Numbered from the stretch's first letter, positions 53,782-63,070 are shown. The stretch: 64,000 nucleotides of DNA from Fervidobacterium changbaicum (GCF_004117075.1 NZ_CP026721.1:620001-684000); one strand, 5' to 3'. The notes: generated by a model not told the origin, from the letters alone. Made by a program: numbers and translations.

Positions 53782-54301
53782 ACTTGATCGCCTCCACGTT
53801 GAGTTCGTAGTACTTTGGATTTACTTCTTCCTTTACCGCATCAAAGAGCGTTTCAAAATCAACCAATGCTGTACTCTTCACCAACGCTCCAAGCAATATC
53901 ATGTTGGAAACCATTACGTTTCCGAACTTCTCAATGGCCAATCGACTTGCAGGGATTTCAATTATCCTTTTTGTTATGCGTTTGAATTCACTCGGAATGT
54001 CTTTTATGTACGTACTGTCGTATACAATTATACCATTAGTTGCAACGAATTTTGCATGTCCAACCATTGAAGGATGCATTATTATCAAAGAGTCAAATAC
54101 CACTGCTTTAGGATAAAGTATCGGTTCGCTTGAAACAAGCACATCGCAATAGCTCGGGCCTCCACGAACCTGCTCGCTGTAATTTTGCGTTTGTACGACG
54201 TACTTATCAGCAAAGACAAAAGCTCTTGAAAGGATATATCCTGCAAGCAAATTACCTTGTCCACCAATTCCTGCAATTCTTATAGAGAATGGTCTGTTCA
54301 T
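53705..54301 (-). CDS. korC: 2-oxoacid:ferredoxin oxidoreductase gamma subunit
   Basis: 198 residues of the POR_gamma family. SIRIAGIGGQGNLLAGYILS is the N-terminal Gly-rich motif, followed by YVVQTQNYSEQVRGGPSYCD, a family hallmark, and NMILLGALVKSTALVDFETL. With the beta subunit upstream (2-nt gap) it forms part of a 2-oxoglutarate or other 2-oxoacid:ferredoxin oxidoreductase, which makes acyl-CoA, CO2 and reduced ferredoxin. Alpha and delta subunits are not adjacent. ATG 54301 follows GGGGGAA within the korB stop context. Confidence 0.88.
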   Translation of the reverse strand: MNRPFSIRIAGIGGQGNLLAGYILSRAFVFADKYVVQTQNYSEQVRGGPSYCDVLVSSEPILYPKAVVFDSLIIMHPSMVGHAKFVATNGIIVYDSTYIKDIPSEFKRITKRIIEIPASRLAIEKFGNVMVSNMILLGALVKSTALVDFETLFDAVKEEVNPKYYELNVEAIKFGASLTDKVYKPRIERKRKRTIGFE

Positions 54302-54303
54302 AA

Positions 54304-55128
54304 CTATTCCCCCTTAATGTGATTGGCGTAGGTGAGTCTATACCTTGTGTAGAAATCGGGCTTAGATTCGTCTTTCCTAAATAGTCCGATGACAATCTTG
54401 CCTTTTAGCTCGTCTTCAGACATCTGATCAGCTTTTTCTTTCATAATAGTGTTGTTTTTGAAGAAATCCATCATTTGCCACGGTTCCCTAAGTCCATTGT
54501 ATCTACCATAGTAGGTGTGGCAGTTGCTAAGAACCTCAACTACCGAAATGCCTTTGTGCAAGAGTGCTTCTTTTATGTACTTCACTGTGAGCGCATAATG
54601 GTATACCGTTGACCTTGCAACATACGTTGCGCCAGCTGAAAGTGCAAGTCTTACAACGTCAAATTGCTCTTCTACATTTCCTAAGGGCATCGTTCCTGCA
54701 ACTTTCCCTGCCGGAGTTGTTGGTGAGTGCTGTCCTCCTGTCATTCCGTATATCATGTTGTTATAGATTATCACTGTTAAATTAATGTTCCTTCTACAAG
54801 CGTGAATAAAATGGTTACCACCTATAGCTGTTATATCTCCGTCACCACCCATCACAACGACCTTAAAATCCGGCCTTGCAAGTGCAACACCAGTTGCAAA
54901 GGCTATAGCTCTGCCATGCAACGTGTGCATCGTATTAAAATCGAGGTAACCTGTTGACCTTGATGAACAACCTATACCAGAAACAACGGCTGTTTGATCT
55001 GGGTTCAAACTGGTTTGATCGTAAGCTTCTAAAAAGCTTTTCAATATTATTCCATTTCCGCATCCCGGGCACCAGACCGTGGGCCATCTATCTTCCCTTA
55101 TGTACTTAAGCAGTCTATCAACCTTCAC
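54304..55128 (-). CDS. korB: 2-oxoacid:ferredoxin oxidoreductase beta subunit
   Basis: Thiamine-diphosphate subunit, 274 residues. [20 protein letters not shown] (Fe-S/TPP region), [60 protein letters not shown] with [20 protein letters not shown] (GDG...NN TPP motif) and [11 protein letters not shown]. KorB-type rather than PorB (no extra C-terminal Cys). The start is placed at GTG 55128, 5 nt after GGAGGTGA, rather than 55143. It overlaps the dCMP deaminase gene end by 11 nt. No korA lies upstream, where it normally sits. Confidence 0.9.
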   Translation of the reverse strand: MKVDRLLKYIREDRWPTVWCPGCGNGIILKSFLEAYDQTSLNPDQTAVVSGIGCSSRSTGYLDFNTMHTLHGRAIAFATGVALARPDFKVVVMGGDGDITAIGGNHFIHACRRNINLTVIIYNNMIYGMTGGQHSPTTPAGKVAGTMPLGNVEEQFDVVRLALSAGATYVARSTVYHYALTVKYIKEALLHKGISVVEVLSNCHTYYGRYNGLREPWQMMDFFKNNTIMKEKADQMSEDELKGKIVIGLFRKDESKPDFYTRYRLTYANHIKGE

Positions 55129-55621
55129 CTTGTTCACCTCCACATAGTTCTATTCCACACGTTTGGAAGAAGAAATCAGTTAAAGGGTCTGGATAGCCTT
55201 CAATGTAAACAACCCTTTTGATCCCTGCGTTGATTATAAGTCGTGCACAAACGGAACATGGTTTGTGAGTTACGTAAATCGTGGCACCATCAGTTGAGAT
55301 TCCAAACTTCGCAGCTTGCATAAGGGCATTCTGTTCAGCGTGTAAACCGTAACAAACTTCCTGGTTTTTACCAGATGGGATATTCAGGTCATCCCTAATA
55401 CAGCCAATTTGATCGCAGTGAGGAAACCCAGATGGTGGTTGGTTGTATCCGGTTGCCAGTATTCGTTTATCCTTTACTATTAAAGCACCAACCTTCCTGT
55501 GAACACAAGTAGATCTTTCTGCAATTAACTTTGCCAACCTTTTGAAATAATCGTCCCAACTTTCCCTTTCACTTTTCACATCTTTTATGGTAACATTTTT
55601 CAGATAGGCTTCTAAGTCCAT
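55118..55621 (-). CDS. comEB: dCMP deaminase (ComEB-like)
   Basis: Deoxycytidylate deaminase, 167 residues, giving dUMP for thymidylate synthesis. Zinc motif [20 protein letters not shown] (HAE) and [20 protein letters not shown] (PCxxC). Extra loops [16 protein letters not shown] with Cys and the N-terminal [20 protein letters not shown] match the ComEB/dCMP branch, which binds an additional zinc. ATG 55621 follows AAGAGGTGAAC. It heads the comEB-korB-korC-dgkA-cheB run on the minus strand, divergent from ogt. Confidence 0.92.
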   Translation of the reverse strand: MDLEAYLKNVTIKDVKSERESWDDYFKRLAKLIAERSTCVHRKVGALIVKDKRILATGYNQPPSGFPHCDQIGCIRDDLNIPSGKNQEVCYGLHAEQNALMQAAKFGISTDGATIYVTHKPCSVCARLIINAGIKRVVYIEGYPDPLTDFFFQTCGIELCGGEQGEG

Positions 55622-55731
55622 ATGTTCACCTCTTTTAAAAGAATTGAACTTCCCAAGTTATATTCTAAACTATTTAGGAACTAATATCAACCAGCAACAA
55701 AATCTACGAACACAAGAAAGGAGATGGAAAG

Positions 55732-56190
55732 ATGGGAAACTTTGAAATTTCAGTTGTTAGAGCTGAAATTGGTAGTATTTTGATATATACAATAAATGAC
55801 GTCTGTGAACAAATACAACTAACAGATGAATTCTTACCAGAACAAGGAGATAATACCTTCACAAAGCAGATTAAAGAATATTTAAGTGGGTATCGAAAGA
55901 TCTTGGATTTCCCTGCCAAGTATTCCTCTGGACCTGTTTTTGAGAAAATTTGGTCTTATTTGAAAGAAAACGTTGGATATGGTAAAATCATAACGTATGG
56001 TGACTTAGCAAAGGCTTGTAAGACGAGTCCAAAAGTTGTTGGATATGCAATGGCCTCGAATCCTTTGCCATTATATATCCCATGTCATAGGGTTGTTGGG
56101 AAAAACTCTATTGGTGGATTTACAACAAAGGATGGAAAAAGTATGATTACATGGAAAAAATATCTTCTAGAGCTGGAGGGATCACTTTGA
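55732..56190 (+). CDS. ogt: Methylated-DNA--protein-cysteine methyltransferase
   Basis: Suicide repair enzyme that removes O6-alkyl groups from guanine. 152 residues. The C-terminal domain has GKIITYGDLAKACKTSPKVV (HTH), GYAMASNPLPLYIPCHRVVG with the acceptor Cys in PCHRV, and GKNSIGGFTTKDGKSMITWK. The N-terminal domain is short and poorly conserved. ATG 55732 follows AAGGAGATGG. It overlaps the PBP gene as TTGA, so the two are translationally coupled, an unusual pairing. Confidence 0.94.
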   Translation: MGNFEISVVRAEIGSILIYTINDVCEQIQLTDEFLPEQGDNTFTKQIKEYLSGYRKILDFPAKYSSGPVFEKIWSYLKENVGYGKIITYGDLAKACKTSPKVVGYAMASNPLPLYIPCHRVVGKNSIGGFTTKDGKSMITWKKYLLELEGSL

Positions 56191-58250
56191 AAAAGTTTCT
56201 TTTCTTGTTGTTTTTAGCTTTCTTCATTTTATCCTTCACCATCCCACTTATGATTTACAACAGATACACGGTGAATCTCCCTGCACCGCAAAACAGAGTT
56301 CCCACAAGCTTGGTCGTTGAATACTCCGATGGTACACCGTTATATAGTCCAAAGACAGTATGGATCGATTTCGAAGACATTCCAGCATTGGTGAAAGACA
56401 GTATCATAGTATCTGAAGACAAGAGATTCTACTCCCATAGCGGTGTTGATCTCATAGGGATTGCCAGGGCACTTTTTACAATACTCACCACCGATGAGAT
56501 CCAAGGTGGTAGTACAATAACTCAGCAGTTAGCCAGGACTCTGTACCTTACTCAAGAGAGGACTTGGAAGCGCAAGATTAAAGAAGCTTTCATTGCGATC
56601 TGGTTGGAACAAAATTACTCGAAAAATGAGATTTTAGAAATGTACATTAATTCCGTTTACTTAGGAAACGGTGTTTACGGCTTTCCTGCAGCAGCTAAAT
56701 TCTATTTTAACAAAACACTTGAGCAACTTACTCCACTTGAAGTTGCAATGCTTACAGCTACTTTGAGGTCTCCTGAGAAAGCGAATCCACTTATGGAGTT
56801 AAATAAAGATTTCACCAAAAATGTATTAAGAAAGATGAAAGAAGCAGGCTTTCTAACTGAGTTAGAATATTCTAGAGCACTGGAAGAGCTGAAAAATATA
56901 AACATAAGATCCACAAACAATTTTGCTCGCTCATTTGACCAAGATCTTTTCTGGATGATTGTTACCGAACTTAAAGAACTCGGATTCGAGCTTGGAGATT
57001 TAAGGAGTGGATTCCGAGTTAGAACAACCATCGATAAAAAACTACAGGAACTCTTAATGTCCAACATAACAAAAGACCAGTGGGCAGGATTAATAGTCGA
57101 ACATTCAACTGGAAAAATAAGAGCAGCGTACGGTCTTGGTATCATAAATGGTCGTAGGCAAGTCGGTTCCGCGATCAAACCTTTCTATTATTATCTTGCC
57201 TTCATGGCCGGTTACAATCTTGACGATACTCTTCCAGACGAACCTATAAAAATTGGCCGATGGGAACCTGAGAACTTTGACAAAAAATTCCGCGGGAAAG
57301 TTACTATCGAATACGCTCTTGCACATTCTTTAAACATACCATCCATAAACTTATTCTTAAAGCTCGGGCAAGGAACTGTTATGAACTTTCTCAAGAATAC
57401 TTTGATGATCTCTGGATTCTATCCGAACGATGCCACATTAGCACTCGGAACATTAGAAACTTCTCTAGTTGACATAGCACAAGGCTATTCAGCAATATTC
57501 ACCGGTGGATTGGTCGTAAAACCAAGAATTGTTGAATATGTTAAAGATAAAAATGGATACCTCTATTATTCTTATACCCCGGCGTTGTTAAACGTTGTTA
57601 AAGCTCCAAAAGGTTTAGACAAAAGATCCCCAGTTGAAGCTTCGGTCCTTATGCTAAGAGCTATGGAAAAAGTAGTTACAGAGGGAACTTCACGGTCTGC
57701 ACAAATGCCTGGAAGGAAGATATACGGCAAATCTGGTTCGGCAGAGAATTACGCATGGTTCGTTGGTGGCGATGGGAAGTATTTGTTCATATTGGCGAGA
57801 GACAATGTAAAAGAAGTTAGTGGACTTGTTGTTACACCAAAATGGAGGGAAATCGCCATAAGAACAGAGATCGGATACACTCCTATTTCTTTACCGATAA
57901 ATAGCAAGATCACGAGGTTCAATGTTATGGACAAATCGGAAAGTCCTACTCAACCAGAATCTATGGCAGATGAAACATCCCAAATAGAAAATCAGAAAGC
58001 TGCTACTCAAACAGAGACCGTGGTAAAACAAACACAATCAGAAAATCCAAATCCGCAGAAAGCTCTATCAAGAGAAGAAATTCTTGCTCGAGTTCAGAAT
58101 TCTAACATCTCAGCAAACGAAATCATCGAAAGTTTAAAATCATTTAGTCCTGACGAAAGAAGATCGGTACTTGCCGAAATAAATTCAATTGCGCCGGATC
58201 TGGCCGCCGAAATATATCAAAAGCTCTTAGATCAAGGTATTGAGTTCTAA
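56187..58250 (+). CDS. Class A penicillin-binding protein (transglycosylase-transpeptidase)
   Basis: About 687 residues, PBP1-type. N-terminal membrane anchor (FLFLLFLAFFILSFTIPLMI). GT51 domain with IVSEDKRFYSHSGVDLIGIA (catalytic Glu), IQGGSTITQQLARTLYLTQE and IWLEQNYSKNEILEMYINSV. Transpeptidase domain with the active Ser in RQVGSAIKPFYYYLAFMAGY (SxxK), SLN in YALAHSLNIPSINLFLK and KSG in YGKSGSAENYAWFVGG. The C-terminus (residues about 590-687) is a Gln/Glu-rich linker and a helical tail with SREEILARVQNSNISANEI. The start is TTG 56187, with GGAGGG 6 nt upstream, sharing TTGA with the ogt stop. Confidence 0.92.
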   Translation: MKKFLFLLFLAFFILSFTIPLMIYNRYTVNLPAPQNRVPTSLVVEYSDGTPLYSPKTVWIDFEDIPALVKDSIIVSEDKRFYSHSGVDLIGIARALFTILTTDEIQGGSTITQQLARTLYLTQERTWKRKIKEAFIAIWLEQNYSKNEILEMYINSVYLGNGVYGFPAAAKFYFNKTLEQLTPLEVAMLTATLRSPEKANPLMELNKDFTKNVLRKMKEAGFLTELEYSRALEELKNINIRSTNNFARSFDQDLFWMIVTELKELGFELGDLRSGFRVRTTIDKKLQELLMSNITKDQWAGLIVEHSTGKIRAAYGLGIINGRRQVGSAIKPFYYYLAFMAGYNLDDTLPDEPIKIGRWEPENFDKKFRGKVTIEYALAHSLNIPSINLFLKLGQGTVMNFLKNTLMISGFYPNDATLALGTLETSLVDIAQGYSAIFTGGLVVKPRIVEYVKDKNGYLYYSYTPALLNVVKAPKGLDKRSPVEASVLMLRAMEKVVTEGTSRSAQMPGRKIYGKSGSAENYAWFVGGDGKYLFILARDNVKEVSGLVVTPKWREIAIRTEIGYTPISLPINSKITRFNVMDKSESPTQPESMADETSQIENQKAATQTETVVKQTQSENPNPQKALSREEILARVQNSNISANEIIESLKSFSPDERRSVLAEINSIAPDLAAEIYQKLLDQGIEF

Positions 58251-58273
58251 AAGACGGTGGAGGTGTATGGTAA

Positions 58274-58807
58274 ATGAAATTTTTCTACAACTTGGAGAGA
58301 AAGGATAACTTTGAATACATAGTCCTGAGAGTTGAGGAAAACAACATATCTGGAACGGGAGCTATCCTTCCGATTCGAAGAAACGGTGAAAATTATAAAA
58401 TATTCATGGGTGTGATTGAAGAATACAGAAGCATCGTCGAGAAATTGCACAGTGAAGATGTCTTTGTTATAACCAACATACTCGAAGAGCACTTCCCAAA
58501 CCACCCGAAGGTAAAATTCGCTATCCAAGCTGCAGTTCTTGAATTGTTTTCTAAGAAATACAACCTTGATATCAACAAACTCTTAGGTGGTGTAAAATCT
58601 ACCAAAAATGAGTTGTGTGGTGAAAGGTTATTTCCTGAGTACTTGGGCGATGTATTCCATGCCAAGTACTATCCAAAGGATAACAAAGAAAAGAACACAA
58701 CTTTTGTTTTAACAAAGTATCCGAACAACGAGATGGATGCTATATTGAGTGCACTCTCTTCCAATTATGATTATCTGGAGGTGATCTCTTGGAAAGAACT
58801 TTTATAA
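58274..58807 (+). CDS. Isolated enolase-superfamily (MR/MLE) N-terminal capping domain
   Basis: 177 residues that resemble only the N-terminal domain of muconate-lactonising / dipeptide-epimerase enzymes. The best match is HPKVKFAIQAAVLELFSKKY followed by NLDINKLLGG, the usual helix before the barrel. The barrel with catalytic Lys and metal Asp/Glu residues is absent; the C-terminus instead reads GLDVFHAKYYP-like text (LGDVFHAKYYPKDNKEKNTT) and ends in an Ndk overlap. Not a recent frameshift that I can see, since no barrel remnant follows. It overlaps ndk by 19 nt, and lies 23 nt after the PBP gene. Non-catalytic on its own; function unknown. Confidence 0.65.
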   Translation: MKFFYNLERKDNFEYIVLRVEENNISGTGAILPIRRNGENYKIFMGVIEEYRSIVEKLHSEDVFVITNILEEHFPNHPKVKFAIQAAVLELFSKKYNLDINKLLGGVKSTKNELCGERLFPEYLGDVFHAKYYPKDNKEKNTTFVLTKYPNNEMDAILSALSSNYDYLEVISWKELL

Positions 58808-59232
58808 TACTTAAACCAAATGCAGTTAGAAGGGGACTCATCGGTGAGATAGTAAAGAGATTCGAGCAGAGGGGAATAAAAATCGTCGGACTAAAGTTTC
58901 TTTGGATGACACAAGAACAATGTGAGAGACTCTACGAGCCACACAAAGGGAAGCCGTTTTACCAAGAGCTTGTGGAATTTATGATGAGCGGTCCTGTAGT
59001 AGCGATAGTATTGGAGGCTCCAAGAGTAATAGAAATGGTAAGGCACATAGTCGGAGCAACAGACCCTCTCAAAGCTGAGGCTGGAACAATAAGGGGGGAA
59101 TTTGCTTTAACAGTCACCAAAAACCTTATTCACGCGAGTGATTCTGTTGAAAATGCCGAAAGAGAGATGTCTATATTCTTTAGGCCTGATGAGCTAATTG
59201 ACTATAAACTTGACATACAAGACGATATTTGA
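58789..59232 (+). CDS. ndk: Nucleoside diphosphate kinase
   Basis: Transfers the gamma phosphate between nucleoside triphosphates and diphosphates. 147 residues. TFIILKPNAVRRGLIGEIVK, YQELVEFMMSGPVVAIVLEA, RHIVGATDPLKAEAGTIRGE, and the catalytic His in TKNLIHASDSVENAEREMSI. The start is TTG 58789, with GGAGGTGA upstream inside the preceding gene. It ends the ogt-PBP-capping domain-ndk run and is followed by the terminator 59338-59406. Confidence 0.96.
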   Translation: MERTFIILKPNAVRRGLIGEIVKRFEQRGIKIVGLKFLWMTQEQCERLYEPHKGKPFYQELVEFMMSGPVVAIVLEAPRVIEMVRHIVGATDPLKAEAGTIRGEFALTVTKNLIHASDSVENAEREMSIFFRPDELIDYKLDIQDDI

Positions 59233-59337
59233 TAAATTGAAATTTTCGTGTTCCATACGAACTATATTGATAATTGGTCTTCAGGACAACAGTATAGCTA
59301 GTTTGAGTAAAAAAGCAAATCAAACTTTTTTAAGACG

Positions 59338-59406
59338 GTGCGGTAAGAAGAACAAGAAATTCTAGTGACACTCTTGATCTTCCTACCGCACTTTTTGACG
59401 AATATC
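59338..59406 (+). terminator. Long imperfect terminator hairpin after ndk
   Basis: Outer stem GTGCGGTA (59338-59345) with TACCGCAC (59394-59401), continued inward by GAAGA/TCTTC and CAAGA/TCTTG pairs with A bulges, then TTTTT. The remaining 59233-59489 gap shows nothing else. Confidence 0.8.
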
Positions 59407-59489
59407 AACCAACAAGCAAAACATATTATTTGGCAGTTCAGGAGCGCAAAGTAGTTTTCAGACATCGATAATTGTAAATTTTGAAAAAG

Positions 59490-61016
59490 TCAATATTGAT
59501 TCGTAGACTTGTTATTCTTATTTCTTGATTTCTTCGCTTCGTAAAGCCTCTCATCTGCTATTTTGATGAGTTCCAAAATCTTGTTCCCATCTTCCAAAGA
59601 ATTCGAAATTCCTGAAGAAAATGTTATCTTAATCTTTTTCCCTTCTACTTCCAAAGGTTGGTCCGACCTTTCTTGCAACCTTTCAACGATACTTATCGCA
59701 GCACTTTTACCTTGTTTTGTGATAATTAAGAATTCATCACCACCGTATCTAATCAAGAATTCGTCCTTTCTTATAGAATTCCTTAAAATTTTAGTAAAAG
59801 CCTTGAGGACCTCATCACCAAAAGGATGACTGTACTCATCATTTAGTTGTTTGAAATTATCTAAGTCAAGCATTATTATAGAAAAATTGTCCCCAAGGTC
59901 TGGAAATTTTTCAATAAAATTATCGAGTAGATTTCTGTTAGCCACACCAGTTAACGGGTCTTGATAAGCCTTATCCTGCCAAAACAGTATCTGCAGCTTT
60001 TGATCTGTTATATCGTGCATAACTACGATAGAACCTTCATAAGTATTTTCATAATCTGAAATCCGCTTGATTTCTAACCTAAACCACCTTGTCCCCGATG
60101 AGGTTTTAACAGTCAGTTCTTTGTTGAATTCCTCTGCCGCTTTTGATAATTCAGCTAAAATGTTTTGACTCAAATCACCAACTTCCCATACTAAACGCTC
60201 GTAGCTTTGGTTGTACACTTCTATCTGTTTTGATCGACCAAAAAGTGCCACAGGTTCGGGTATTGAGTTAATGAGCTTTTTGAGTATATCTCTTTCGAAC
60301 GATAACTGCTTTAACATCTTCGTTCTTTCTACGTTGTTCTTGATGTACTGAAAGACAAAAGAGGAATAGATAACCAAAATGATAGCGAAGACCAAGTAAA
60401 AACTTTTCTGAACCTCTTTCCTAGCTTTCTTTACTTGTTCAAGTATGGACGTCCTGTAAAAACCTGTACCAACAATCCAACCCCATGGCTCAAAAATGGT
60501 TATGGCTGAAATCTTACTCTCAGTTTCACGGGAGCCGTATTTGTAGAATGAATACTCAGCGTACCTCATTCCGGATCTGGCTGCTTTTAGAATACTCTCA
60601 GCAGCTGTTCTCAATATTTCATCATCCACTTTCATATAGTGAAGACCCACGTATTCTTTCTCATAAGGGTGAGCTATAAGTACTCCGTCAGTACTTAGTA
60701 TCCAAAAATAATCGAGATTTTCTGGACCAAAAAATGAAGTTTCGACGTACTCTCTTACTAATCTCTGAGCAGTTTGCTCATTTATGTCTCCAGCAAGGTA
60801 TTTTTGGTAAATCTTTTCAATGTTATCAACCGCTACATTTAACGCAAGATGTGCCTGGTCGATTATATTGTTCTTCACAATTGTCTCGACGCTTTTGAAA
60901 AGATGCAAGTTGGCAATTAATGATAAGTGCAGTACAGTTACGCCTATTAAAACTAGAAGAATTTCCGCAGAGTACTTCATAAGTTTCCTTTGCATATCGC
61001 CAATACCCCACTTCAT
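59490..61016 (-). CDS. Cache-sensor diguanylate cyclase (GGDEF)
   Basis: 508 residues. A membrane helix (AEILLVLIGVTVLHLSLIAN), a periplasmic Cache domain (residues about 50-200: LVREYVETSFFGPENLDYFW, ILSTDGVLIAHPYEKEYVGL, EPWGWIVGTGFYRTSIL), a second helix (FYLVFAIILVIYSSFVFQYI), a PAS-like segment, and a GGDEF domain with YQDPLTGVANRNLLDNFIEK, IIMLDLDNFKQLNDEYSHPF and LIRYGGDEFLIITK. The I-site position reads RKDE, not RxxD, so product inhibition may be lost. The second ATG at 60995 is an alternative start. A TATAAT box on the minus strand lies at 61054-61059. It probably senses an external ligand. Confidence 0.92.
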   Translation of the reverse strand: MKWGIGDMQRKLMKYSAEILLVLIGVTVLHLSLIANLHLFKSVETIVKNNIIDQAHLALNVAVDNIEKIYQKYLAGDINEQTAQRLVREYVETSFFGPENLDYFWILSTDGVLIAHPYEKEYVGLHYMKVDDEILRTAAESILKAARSGMRYAEYSFYKYGSRETESKISAITIFEPWGWIVGTGFYRTSILEQVKKARKEVQKSFYLVFAIILVIYSSFVFQYIKNNVERTKMLKQLSFERDILKKLINSIPEPVALFGRSKQIEVYNQSYERLVWEVGDLSQNILAELSKAAEEFNKELTVKTSSGTRWFRLEIKRISDYENTYEGSIVVMHDITDQKLQILFWQDKAYQDPLTGVANRNLLDNFIEKFPDLGDNFSIIMLDLDNFKQLNDEYSHPFGDEVLKAFTKILRNSIRKDEFLIRYGGDEFLIITKQGKSAAISIVERLQERSDQPLEVEGKKIKITFSSGISNSLEDGNKILELIKIADERLYEAKKSRNKNNKSTNQY

Positions 61017-61214
61017 AAGACAGAAAATTGGCTAATCCAACTTACTTAATTCAATTATATCAAAAATTTATCGCATATAAATGATTGCTAGAAGCTTTCT
61101 GAAACCATCCTTTTCTACGAAAGAGGGGAACATCAGTATGTCGCTCCCAAATAGTCCCTATAGCACGCTTTTATCTAATTGGTCAGACGTTTGCGCAACT
61201 CGTAAATACAAAAG

Positions 61215-61244
61215 AAAAACCCAGGGAAAGACTCCCGGGTTTTT
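61215..61244 (-). terminator. Terminator after the NhaC antiporter gene
   Basis: Stem AAAACCC-A-GGGA with TCCC-GGGTTTT (one bulged A) and a 5-nt loop. A U tract follows on the minus strand. It lies 26 nt past the stop. The rest of 61060-61270 is without a recognised gene. Confidence 0.8.
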
Positions 61245-61270
61245 GTTTTTATGTTTTATGTTTCATGTTT

Positions 61271-62887
61271 TTATTCTTGTTCCCTTACCTTACTCCTTCT
61301 CACCATAACTTCAAAAGCTACGAAGAACACAATGAGAGCAGAAACCAATCCTGCCAATGCGTTGTTAAGCAACCCTGCAACAAAGTAACCAATTGCGGCC
61401 ATTACCATAGTAAAGACAGCGTAAGGCATCTGCGTTGCCACATGTTCAAGATGTGGACAACTTGCTCCTGTTGAAGAAAGAATCGTGGTGTCTGATATGG
61501 GAGAGCAGTGGTCTCCAAATATAGCACCTCCAACTGCAGCACCAACAGAAATAAGTGCACTGTTCAGAAGGTTAGCACCTGTTTTTTCAGCAAGCGCAAC
61601 TGCGATAGGCAAGGTAATTGGTATCATTATCGAAAACGTTCCCCAACTTGTTCCCGTTGCAAACGAAATCGCCGCTGCAATCAAGAATACAACGACAGGC
61701 AACGCCCACAGTGGGAAACCTCCAGTTGTAACAATATGAGCGAGGTATTTAGACAAACCAAGTCCGCCATCCTCTGGTGAAGCTTTAATAACCGTACCGA
61801 TCGTCCAAGCAAGCGTTAGTATAACCAATGCAGGCACCATCGACTTAATACCACTTATAATCGCCTCTCCAACCTTTTGGATAGTGAGTAAACCTCTGAG
61901 TATAAAGTAAAGCGACGAGAAGACAAGTGTGAATACTGATGCGTAAAATAGCGCTTTTGAAGCATCTGTGTTATTGAATGCTTCTTTGAGACTCATCGAC
62001 TTAACAGCTTCAGAGAACGTGTGGATATTTTCCCCATCTATTGCTCCAAGATAAGTTGTGACTGGGAAGAAAACAACCGCAAGACCAACAAGAACAAGTA
62101 TAGGTAGTATCATGTCAATGGCCCTGGCATGTTCTTTAACAACTATGCCTTCCTTTATCTCACCTGTAGGCTGTCCAAACTCTTCGTTGTATAAGCCCAA
62201 ACCTTTAATAGCTCTCTCTTCACTTTTTGCCATAGGTCCAAAGTCTTTACGGAAAGACGTTTGGAGAACCATCAATATCGCGAGTATTGCATAAAGATTA
62301 ATAGGAATAAGCATTATGAAAAATGTAAACTCACTCACTCCGAGTTTTGAAAATCCGTCCGAACCTTTGATAATACTCATTACCGTTACAACCCAACTCG
62401 AAATCGGTGCAAGAACACTAACAGGTGCTGCAGTTGAGTCAAGTATGTACGCAAGCTTTGCACGGGAAATTTTTTGCTCGTCGGTAACAGGACGCATAAC
62501 TGTTCCAATAGTCAGTGAGTTGAAATAGTCGTCTATGAATATAATTATCCCGAAGAGCCAAGTTATGAAAAGAGTCCCTTTTCTACTTTTAACCTTTGAT
62601 GCCATCGCTTTTCCAAATGCGTGTGCAGCCCCTGTAGCCTGCATTAATCCAACAAACGCTCCTAATAGTGCACAGAACAGGATGATTCGAATGTTCCAAG
62701 AATCGTTAAGTGAGTTGGCAATCCCATCTGTCACACCTATCAACGCTGTAAGGGGGTTCCAGTTGCTAACGATAAGGTAACCCACAAAGATACCTGTGAA
62801 TAGTGAAAAAACAACTTCTTTCGTTACAAGTGCGAGTACCACAGTCACAACAGGCGGTAAAATACTTAGCCAACCGTAATGTTCCAT
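61271..62887 (-). CDS. Na+/H+ antiporter, NhaC family
   Basis: 538 residues, about 12 membrane helices. Family landmarks: LPPVVTVVLALVTKEVVFSL at the N-terminus, FIDDYFNSLTIGTVMRPVTD (DDYFN), ILDSTAAPVSVLAPISSWVV, SFATGTSWGTFSIMIPITLP (central GTSWGTF), and AVGGAIFGDHCSPISDTTIL with SSTGASCPHLEHVATQMPYA at the end (GDHCSPISDTT). It exchanges protons for sodium, or possibly malate/lactate with sodium as in some NhaC members. ATG 62887 has GGGAGGGG. A TATAAT at 62936-62941 on the minus strand is its likely -10. Confidence 0.92.
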   Translation of the reverse strand: MEHYGWLSILPPVVTVVLALVTKEVVFSLFTGIFVGYLIVSNWNPLTALIGVTDGIANSLNDSWNIRIILFCALLGAFVGLMQATGAAHAFGKAMASKVKSRKGTLFITWLFGIIIFIDDYFNSLTIGTVMRPVTDEQKISRAKLAYILDSTAAPVSVLAPISSWVVTVMSIIKGSDGFSKLGVSEFTFFIMLIPINLYAILAILMVLQTSFRKDFGPMAKSEERAIKGLGLYNEEFGQPTGEIKEGIVVKEHARAIDMILPILVLVGLAVVFFPVTTYLGAIDGENIHTFSEAVKSMSLKEAFNNTDASKALFYASVFTLVFSSLYFILRGLLTIQKVGEAIISGIKSMVPALVILTLAWTIGTVIKASPEDGGLGLSKYLAHIVTTGGFPLWALPVVVFLIAAAISFATGTSWGTFSIMIPITLPIAVALAEKTGANLLNSALISVGAAVGGAIFGDHCSPISDTTILSSTGASCPHLEHVATQMPYAVFTMVMAAIGYFVAGLLNNALAGLVSALIVFFVAFEVMVRRSKVREQE

Positions 62888-62935
62888 CTTTCATCCCCTC
62901 CCACATGCAAACTAAGAAACCAACCGTTTTCTAAG

Positions 62936-62941
62936 ATTATA
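62936..62941 (-). promoter_or_regulatory. -10 box for the NhaC gene
   Basis: Minus-strand TATAAT, with TTTGTT about 17 nt upstream (62964-62959). Transcription would start near 62929, giving a leader of about 42 nt. Confidence 0.55.
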
Positions 62942-63037
62942 CCATTTAATCGTTACAAAACAAAACATAAAAAGAAAGCCGTTGTGAAATTTATGAAATC
63001 CTACTATTAATTCGAACATATGTGCCCCTGAAACTTT

Positions 63038-63065
63038 TTGTTTAAACTTACAAATATGGTATAAT
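63038..63065 (+). promoter_or_regulatory. Promoter for the rubrerythrin-like gene
   Basis: TTGTTT at 63038-63043, a 16-nt spacer and TATAAT at 63060-63065. Transcription would start near 63072, inside the palindrome 63071-63086. Confidence 0.7.
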
Positions 63066-63070
63066 AAATT

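Noticed and set aside
61081-61308. 75-residue plus-strand ORF between the GGDEF and NhaC genes
   Set aside because: It runs through the NhaC terminator and into NhaC antisense, with no SD and no recognisable domain.
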